64,000 nucleotides of DNA, taken from positions 146,532-210,531 of the forward strand of contig NZ_BORW01000006.1 of the NCBI RefSeq assembly GCF_018333375.1, in the 5' to 3' direction. The notes under the pieces are model-generated. The model was not told where the DNA came from and made no database searches. It saw only the letters and a program-made list of their open reading frames with translations. Positions 59,439 through 64,000 of the stretch are shown here, piece by piece. This DNA is from Paenibacillus cookii (lineage in GTDB: Bacteria; Bacillota; Bacilli; Paenibacillales; Paenibacillaceae). Numbering within the stretch: position 1 is the first letter of the stretch; each line of letters begins with the position of its first letter. Position numbers and translations under genes: made by a program.

Positions 59439-60731
59439 ATGCCGAGAAAAGCCAGAATACGTGAAATCGAACTGCTGCGAGGTCTGGCTTTTTTGGCCGT
59501 TGCGCTTCAGCACGCGATTGCCCATTACGCCGGCCTGAACGAGGCCCGGATGGAGGACGGGGTCTTGATGGCCATCCTCCTGCTGGCCGCCAAATTTGCC
59601 GTGCCTGTCTTCATTTTTATCACGGGCATGGTATTGTTTTATAACTATGACGGGCAGCTGCGGTACGGCTCGTTTTTGCGCAAGCGGTTCGGCGATATCG
59701 TGGTTCCCTATATCTTGTGGTCTGCGGTGTATTTTACGGAAAACCCGGGATGGAGCGGGGATCTTCTGCACCGGTTCGAAACGTTTGCCAGCCATCTCGT
59801 CACCGGCAAAAACAGCTACCATTTATGGTACATCGTCATGATCGTTCAATTTTATGCGCTGTTCCCGGTACTGCGCTGCCTCATGCGCGCATGCGCGAAA
59901 AGGATCCCGTTCCGGTGGCGGGCTGCCGCATTGACGGGGGCAGGCATGTTATGCCTCCTGCTTGTCTATCATTTGTTTCGGATATCAGGATTTATGGCGG
60001 AGGCGGAAATTCCGTTTTTGACGCCGTTTTTTACGGCATATGCGGACCGCAATTTTTTGTATTTTTCCTTTTATTTCATCCTCGGGGCTGCTGCCGGAAT
60101 GGCTCCGGATCGCTGGAGTTATTGGCTTGCCCGGGGAAAGGCGGCGTACTTGGCCGTTTTCGCCTTGCTGTTCGGATACTATATGTATATAACGGTGCAG
60201 GGTTTTGCGACCCCGGACGGTGTTCATTTTTCTTTTATCGGGCTCAGTCTGCTGCGGCCGCTGATCATGGTTTTTCTCGTCAGCTCGATTTTCGTATTTT
60301 ATGCCTGGTCCAAAACATGGTCGGAATCTTCGGGGCCGATCGTCCATAAGGCGATGAATTTTCTCGGCCGATATTCGTACGGCGCTTATTTGGCCCATGC
60401 GCTGATGCTGCGCCAAAGCTACAGGGTGGATGCCTGGCTGTTTGCCGGATGGAACGTGACGCTGCGGATGCTGATGTCTTTCCTGGTCTGCGTGGTTTTG
60501 TCTTATGCGGTAACCGTCGCGCTTTCTTATTTGCCGTTCGGCAAATGGACGGCCGGAGTTTCTTCGCTCAGGCGCAAACCGCGGGAATCCGTTCCGGCGC
60601 AAGGACAACCGTCTGTGCGGAATTTCGACGGCAGCTGCTGCCGATCGGCAGCAAACGACCCTCGCTTTTTACAACCATCGTTAGCAAACGGACGATTTCG
60701 TAAAAGGCGAGGAAATTTTTTTGAGTACTAA
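59439..60731 (+). CDS. Acyltransferase-3 family membrane protein
   Basis: A 430-residue integral membrane acyltransferase of the OafA/WecH type. The N-terminal motif REIELLRGLAFLAVALQH includes the family's catalytic His region, and about ten transmembrane helices follow. Members add acetyl or succinyl groups to sugars, peptidoglycan or exopolysaccharides. After the last helix, about 50 basic, cysteine-containing residues (RRKPRESVPAQGQPSVRN...) form an unusual cytosolic tail. GGGAGGG precedes the ATG. No polysaccharide genes are nearby. Confidence 0.88.
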   Translation: MPRKARIREIELLRGLAFLAVALQHAIAHYAGLNEARMEDGVLMAILLLAAKFAVPVFIFITGMVLFYNYDGQLRYGSFLRKRFGDIVVPYILWSAVYFTENPGWSGDLLHRFETFASHLVTGKNSYHLWYIVMIVQFYALFPVLRCLMRACAKRIPFRWRAAALTGAGMLCLLLVYHLFRISGFMAEAEIPFLTPFFTAYADRNFLYFSFYFILGAAAGMAPDRWSYWLARGKAAYLAVFALLFGYYMYITVQGFATPDGVHFSFIGLSLLRPLIMVFLVSSIFVFYAWSKTWSESSGPIVHKAMNFLGRYSYGAYLAHALMLRQSYRVDAWLFAGWNVTLRMLMSFLVCVVLSYAVTVALSYLPFGKWTAGVSSLRRKPRESVPAQGQPSVRNFDGSCCRSAANDPRFLQPSLANGRFRKRRGNFFEY

Positions 60732-60901
60732 TCTTACAATTTCAATATATGAAAAATTCACAATAGAAAAACCTTGAACGTTCTTTCGCACCTTCCTGTT
60801 GCATTCTTGCGCGTGGTTGAAACGAAAAAAGCGGCCCGCGTACGCGTCCATGTGGAGATGAGCTGCGGATGTGTTTCTTTGGCGTAAAAACCGTTCACGG
60901 A

Positions 60902-60916
60902 ACGTACTTACGTACT
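60902..60916 (+). repeat. Tandem repeat upstream of the Rtp-like gene
   Basis: ACGTACT-T-ACGTACT is a direct duplication about 110 bases before the Rtp-like gene. The second copy partly resembles the TATGTACT part of the Bacillus subtilis Ter core. It is a weak candidate protein-binding site. Confidence 0.3.
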
Positions 60917-61022
60917 CGGCCAAGGATCGGCGATTTGTTATTCAGTGAATGCTTCATGTCATGCTTTTTTGAAAATAGTGGTTTATAATGGAATTAGCGA
61001 AGGAGCAAAGGGGGAAGCGGCG

Positions 61023-61382
61023 GTGGCTTTTATGATTGCCCAGCGTGCTTTTATTAAAACGTATTTGATTACGATGGTGGAACAGCACCGGGGATACGGC
61101 TATCAAATGCTGGAAGAAATGAGGCAGGAATTCAAGTCGTTCGGGTATTCGCCGCCCCAAAGCGAAATTTATCGCGCGTTGCATGAGCTGGTGCAGGAGG
61201 GCGTTTTTTACCGGACCAAGCAGCTGAAAGGCAACGATCCCCGCGTGGATTTCCAGGAGATCGTGCTGTACCATTTTACCGAAGACGGCCACGAAAAGGC
61301 CAAGCTGTACAAAAAACAGGTCAAAGCCGATCTGGATCGCTGCCTCGGCATGCTGAACAAAGCCGTAAAAGACAATTATTGA
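61023..61382 (+). CDS. rtp: Replication terminator protein (Rtp) homologue
   Basis: A winged-helix protein of 119 residues. The Bacillus subtilis Rtp signatures are all there: QRAFIKTYLITMVEQ, YRALHEL, QEIVLYHFTEDGHE and AKLYKKQVKADLDRC, ending in NKAVKDNY. Rtp dimers bind Ter sites at the chromosome terminus and block the replication fork from one side; Rtp is a PadR-type fold. The GTG at 61023 follows AAAGGGGGAA by 6-7 bases; ATG 61032 is an alternative. A terminator follows. The role is strongly suggested by similarity, but binding sites were not identified with confidence. Confidence 0.85.
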   Translation: MAFMIAQRAFIKTYLITMVEQHRGYGYQMLEEMRQEFKSFGYSPPQSEIYRALHELVQEGVFYRTKQLKGNDPRVDFQEIVLYHFTEDGHEKAKLYKKQVKADLDRCLGMLNKAVKDNY

Positions 61383-61393
61383 CGTTCGACGCG

Positions 61394-61433
61394 AAACCCC
61401 GAATCTCCAATCGGAGAAACGGGGTTGTTTTTG
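61394..61433 (+). terminator. Terminator of rtp
   Basis: AACCCCG...CTCC pairs with GGAG...CGGGGTT, followed by GTTTTT. Confidence 0.85.
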
Positions 61434-61679
61434 CGGCTAGAGCCGTTTGCTGGATGATGCGGTCGTTTCTGCCGGAAGCGTCGACGGCCAACATGCGCGT
61501 TTCACGCGGCGGATTCATTCCAAGAAGCAGGGAAAACGCTTTTCGTATTGGAATATTCTCCAAAAAAACGGCCAACCATTTTCATCTTGGGCCCGGTTGT
61601 GATATAAAAGTGAATGGGGATGTATATAATGAAACGACTGTCCCGTTTTTGAGTCGCAACATATTTGGAGGTATTGGCA

Positions 61680-62057
61680 ATGGATGAGCATATGCAGCGC
61701 CGACTGGATAAACAGAGAAAGCTGTTTAAGCAGCTGGGTATACATTTGGATGCTCTTTCGATCCACGAAAAAGTGTTCAGCACCAAACTTAGAGGATACG
61801 ATCCGGAAGAGGTCGATTCCTACCTGGATGAAATTATTAGCGATTATGAACGATTTTACGCAACCATTTCCGATCTGATGGATAAATGGCAGGAGCAGCA
61901 GGTTGCGCTGCGCGAGATGAAGTCGAGCTCCCGCCCCGAACCCGACCGGTTCGCGATCGATCCGAAGCAAATCGAGGAAATCGTGCTCAAAATGGAGTAC
62001 AACCTCAGACAGCTGAAAACGAAGATCCGTCCGGAACCCGACTTTTTTGTAGATTAA
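61680..62057 (+). CDS. Short DivIVA-domain protein
   Basis: A 125-residue protein with an N-terminal DivIVA/GpsB-like segment (IHEKVFSTKLRGYDPEEVDSYLDEIISDYERF) followed by a helical coiled coil and a short tail ending in PEPDFFVD. It is much shorter than DivIVA (about 165 residues) and longer than GpsB (about 98). Such proteins bind curved or septal membranes through the N-terminus and recruit partners. The ATG at 61680 is 7 bases after GGAGGT; the upstream ATG at 61665 precedes it. Confidence 0.85.
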   Translation: MDEHMQRRLDKQRKLFKQLGIHLDALSIHEKVFSTKLRGYDPEEVDSYLDEIISDYERFYATISDLMDKWQEQQVALREMKSSSRPEPDRFAIDPKQIEEIVLKMEYNLRQLKTKIRPEPDFFVD

Positions 62058-62089
62058 TCCTTAAAGCCCTACATACGCGTATGATCATG

Positions 62090-62130
62090 CCCCCTAAGAA
62101 AGCGGAAGCTTTTTTGGGGGTTTTGTTTTG
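62090..62130 (+). terminator. Terminator of the DivIVA-domain gene
   Basis: CCCCCTAAGAAAGC and GCTTTTTTGGGGG around GGAA, with a TTTTGTTTT tail. Confidence 0.8.
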
Positions 62131-62258
62131 CAGTCCACAAAAATAAGAAGTGGGAAGGGCTGTTGCATGGTGGTAAAATAAGGGCGGGTATTCTGCTTGG
62201 AGCACAGGCGAAATGAACGAAAGGAAGGATCGCCGTTAAACCGACCGAAGATTTTCTC

Positions 62259-62630
62259 GTGCAGCAGGTGAACAAAGGCAAGAGAATAGCGCTGACGCTG
62301 ATCGGTTCCAATCTGCTGCTTGTTTTGCTCGTGGAAATTTTGAGGCTGGCCCAAGGCATTTTCGCAAATCTTCTTGGAACCGCCGTTTCGATTGTGACGA
62401 TGATTTTAATCTATTGCGGCGTTAAAAAAGCCGAATGGGCGTTCGTCATCTTCACGGGATGGAATATCGCTATGCTCATCGCGGCTTGGGCGGGAAAAGC
62501 AGTCATCTCCCCTTTGCCGATGAATCTTTGGATTTTTGCGACGGCCGCTTTAGTGCTTCAAATCGCGACATCCGTCGTGTTTGTCTTTTCAACCAGCGTC
62601 AACGATTTTTTATATAAGCAGGGACATTAA
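62259..62630 (+). CDS. Small membrane protein of unknown function
   Basis: A 123-residue protein with four transmembrane helices (ALTLIGSNLLLVLLVEIL, LGTAVSIVTMILIYC, AFVIFTGWNIAMLIAAW, NLWIFATAALVLQIATSVVF). No family recognised. The start is unclear: GTG 62259 or 62268 lacks a ribosome site, while AAAGGAAGG at 62220 precedes only a non-standard codon in the same open frame. It may share a transcript with the acetyltransferase that follows. Confidence 0.55.
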   Translation: MQQVNKGKRIALTLIGSNLLLVLLVEILRLAQGIFANLLGTAVSIVTMILIYCGVKKAEWAFVIFTGWNIAMLIAAWAGKAVISPLPMNLWIFATAALVLQIATSVVFVFSTSVNDFLYKQGH

Positions 62631-62670
62631 AAGCAACAAATCATTATTTTTGCCCAAAAGGAGACGGAGA

Positions 62671-63132
62671 ATGGTGAACGACCCAATTCTTATCATGCAA
62701 GCAACAGTAAAAGACTTGGAGCAACTGGCTCCCGTATTCGACCAATACCGCGTGTTTTACAAACAAGCATCGGACCTGGAGGCCGCGAAGCAATTTCTGT
62801 TCGAGAAATTCGAGCACCGGGAATCGGTCATCTTTTTGGCGAAGCATCGGCCGACGGACCAAATCGTCGGGTTTACGCAGCTGTACCCGTCCTTTTCGTC
62901 GATATCCTTGCAGCGGACTTGGATTTTAAACGACTTGTTCGTATGCGCCGACTATCGGAAACAGGGGATTGCCACGAAACTGTTGAATCAAGCCAAGGAA
63001 TTTGCCGCATTAACCAAAGCCAAGGGCCTCGAGCTAAGCACCGCAACCGACAATGCCGCGGCCCAAAAATGTTACGAGGGTCTGGGATACCAGCGCGACG
63101 ACGGATTTTTTCATTATTTCCTAAAGGTATGA
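62671..63132 (+). CDS. GNAT-family N-acetyltransferase
   Basis: A 153-residue protein with the GNAT core: motif A VCADYRKQGIATKLLNQA and motif B TATDNAAAQKCYEGLGYQ, plus the family N-terminus QLAPVFDQYRVFYKQASDL. The group is widespread in Bacillales and acts on unknown small amines or proteins. AAAAGGAG precedes the ATG at 62671; the frame upstream to 62581 lacks a site. Confidence 0.88.
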   Translation: MVNDPILIMQATVKDLEQLAPVFDQYRVFYKQASDLEAAKQFLFEKFEHRESVIFLAKHRPTDQIVGFTQLYPSFSSISLQRTWILNDLFVCADYRKQGIATKLLNQAKEFAALTKAKGLELSTATDNAAAQKCYEGLGYQRDDGFFHYFLKV

Positions 63133-63161
63133 ATTTACGGGAGAAGAAAGGAAACCGCGGG

Positions 63162-63899
63162 ATGAACATTTTGTGGGATTTCGACGGGACGTTGTTTGAT
63201 ACATACCCTGCGTTTACGGATATTTTTTATGACATATTGGGCGGGGACATTTCGAAAGAGGAGATCTACTCCCGTCTCAAAGTCTCGATGACCCATGCGG
63301 CCCGGGATTTTGGATTGACGGAACGGCAGATTCGCGACTGGAGAAACAGGGAAACCATTCATCCGGGCGAAACGCCGCCTTTTGCGGGCGTGGAAGAGGT
63401 TCTGCAGTTTGCGGATCTCAACGTCATCATGACGCATAAACCGCGGAAAGAAGTGCTCGAAATCCTTGAATATTATCGATGGGAGCGCTATTTCGTGCAT
63501 ATCGTCGCAGGGGACGACGGTTTCCCGCGCAAGCCGGACCCGGCATCGTATCGGTTTTTGCATGACGAATATGGACTCGACCTGGCCATCTGCGACGTCA
63601 AATCCGCCGTCCGTTGGGTGAGGGACCATCATGCGGAATTAGGCGTTCATCCGAATAAAATCGCCGTTTGCGGCGCTTCAGCGGGTGGGTATATCACCGT
63701 TTCCTCCCACATGTTTCCGGAGATCATTCACAGCGCGGATAAAAACGAAGTCGGGAATGACATTATCTTTCTTACCTATGAAGGCATGGAGCATGGCTTT
63801 TTTAATTACGGACGGCATGAAAATATTTATTTTGAAAAGACGAAGCGGGAGATCGAAGGATATCTAAGAGAGATAAACCTGAATTTCGAAAGTGCATAA
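63162..63899 (+). pseudogene. Chimeric ORF: truncated HAD phosphatase joined to alpha/beta-hydrolase fragments
   Basis: An open frame of 245 residues with two unrelated halves. Residues 1-144 are the start of a HAD phosphatase: DFDGTLFDT with Asp6/Asp8, then cap and ...HKPRKEVLEIL...DDGFPRKPDP, which contain motifs II and III. At about residue 145 (nucleotide 63590), where motif IV (GDRExD) is expected, the sequence switches to SAVRWVRDHHAELGVHPNK and GASAGGY, the nucleophile elbow (Ser173) of an esterase. After only some 20 more residues it jumps to YEGMEHGFFNYGRHEN, the catalytic-His end. About 100 residues of the hydrolase core are missing. Both enzymes should be inactive. It looks like a double-deletion remnant, but the ORF is still open. 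Confidence 0.7.
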
Positions 63900-64000
63900 G
63901 ATCAATGCAAGATGCTAAAGCAATGGCGACTTAAGAAGTGAAAAGGTGGGAGTTTCCCATGTTTTAGTGGAGACGGAAGCTTGCGGCAGATGGTCTTTCC

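Noticed and set aside
60720..60760. Possible Ter site with GTACTAATCTTAC and following A/T-rich bases
   Set aside because: Only the ACTAA part agrees with the known Rtp site; the B-site core is missing.
1..64000. CRISPR arrays, tRNA or rRNA genes, insertion sequences, phage genes
   Set aside because: No direct-repeat arrays, tRNA T-loop patterns, transposase motifs or phage genes were seen on either strand.

Overview
The window looks like chromosome from a spore-forming, low-GC-lineage Gram-positive, most likely Paenibacillaceae (Paenibacillus or a close relative). The evidence is moderately high GC coding sequence with A/T-rich promoters, strong GGAGG ribosome sites with many GTG/TTG starts, a miaB-ricA pair as in Bacillus, a T-box leader before argS, an Lpl/Yes-type sugar ABC system with a YesMN-like two-component pair, YpdA (bacillithiol metabolism), an S-layer-homology lipid-free secreted protein and CotF-like small genes. 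No tRNA, rRNA, CRISPR array, insertion sequence or prophage was found.

Layout. 1-9.0 kb is housekeeping: pduL, miaB, ricA, an acetyltransferase, a hotdog thioesterase, an NrtR-like Nudix regulator with pncB, a YhdH/AcuI-type oxidoreductase, a small lipoprotein and moaB. 9.0-14.5 kb has a G3E metallochaperone GTPase, a T-box with argS, an ABC ATPase/permease pair and a HEPN-like protein. 14.5-23 kb has an SLH/PrcB-like secreted protein and a carbohydrate ABC importer (two permeases, lipoprotein) with a CcpA-type cre site, followed by its response regulator and sensor kinase. 23-27 kb has an aldo/keto reductase and a Gfo/Idh/MocA oxidoreductase divergent from an AraC regulator, then an NAD(P)-binding protein. 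27-35 kb has a heterodimeric BmrCD-like multidrug exporter behind an attenuator leader, HesB-like and Nudix proteins, a conserved hypothetical, and a second (homodimeric) ABC exporter. 35-40 kb has DUF441, ypdA, an ArsR/DUF2087 regulator, a tiny ORF with stacked terminators, a long RsgA paralogue, a membrane protein and an A/T-rich small gene.

40.1-52.0 kb is the most unusual part. It is a contiguous plus-strand type VII (WXG100/Esx) secretion locus: YukD, an EccC/EssC-type FtsK ATPase without FHA domains, an unrecognised 275-residue protein, a WXG100-headed protein with a glycine-zipper tail (candidate membrane-active effector), a polytopic membrane protein, DUF4176 and a WXG100 protein. It runs straight into a membrane-anchored Ser/Thr-kinase-like protein, a von Willebrand A protein and a PP2C phosphatase, i.e. 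a kinase/phosphatase/VWA triad as described for TerY-P systems. The kinase protein has the kinase-TM-stalk layout of EssB/YukC but keeps the catalytic residues. EssA, EsaA and a classical EssB are not seen here.

52-64 kb has an SDR, DUF1992, gluQRS, hrpB, two spore-coat-like small genes, a DoxX-pirin pair under a MhqR-like operator, an acyltransferase-3 membrane protein, a close relative of the Bacillus subtilis replication terminator protein Rtp, a short DivIVA-domain protein, a small membrane protein, an acetyltransferase and finally a chimeric ORF joining a truncated HAD phosphatase to alpha/beta-hydrolase pieces.

Start sites below were often moved from the longest ORF to the codon with a properly spaced ribosome site. 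All family names rest on motif recognition by eye, not on searches.
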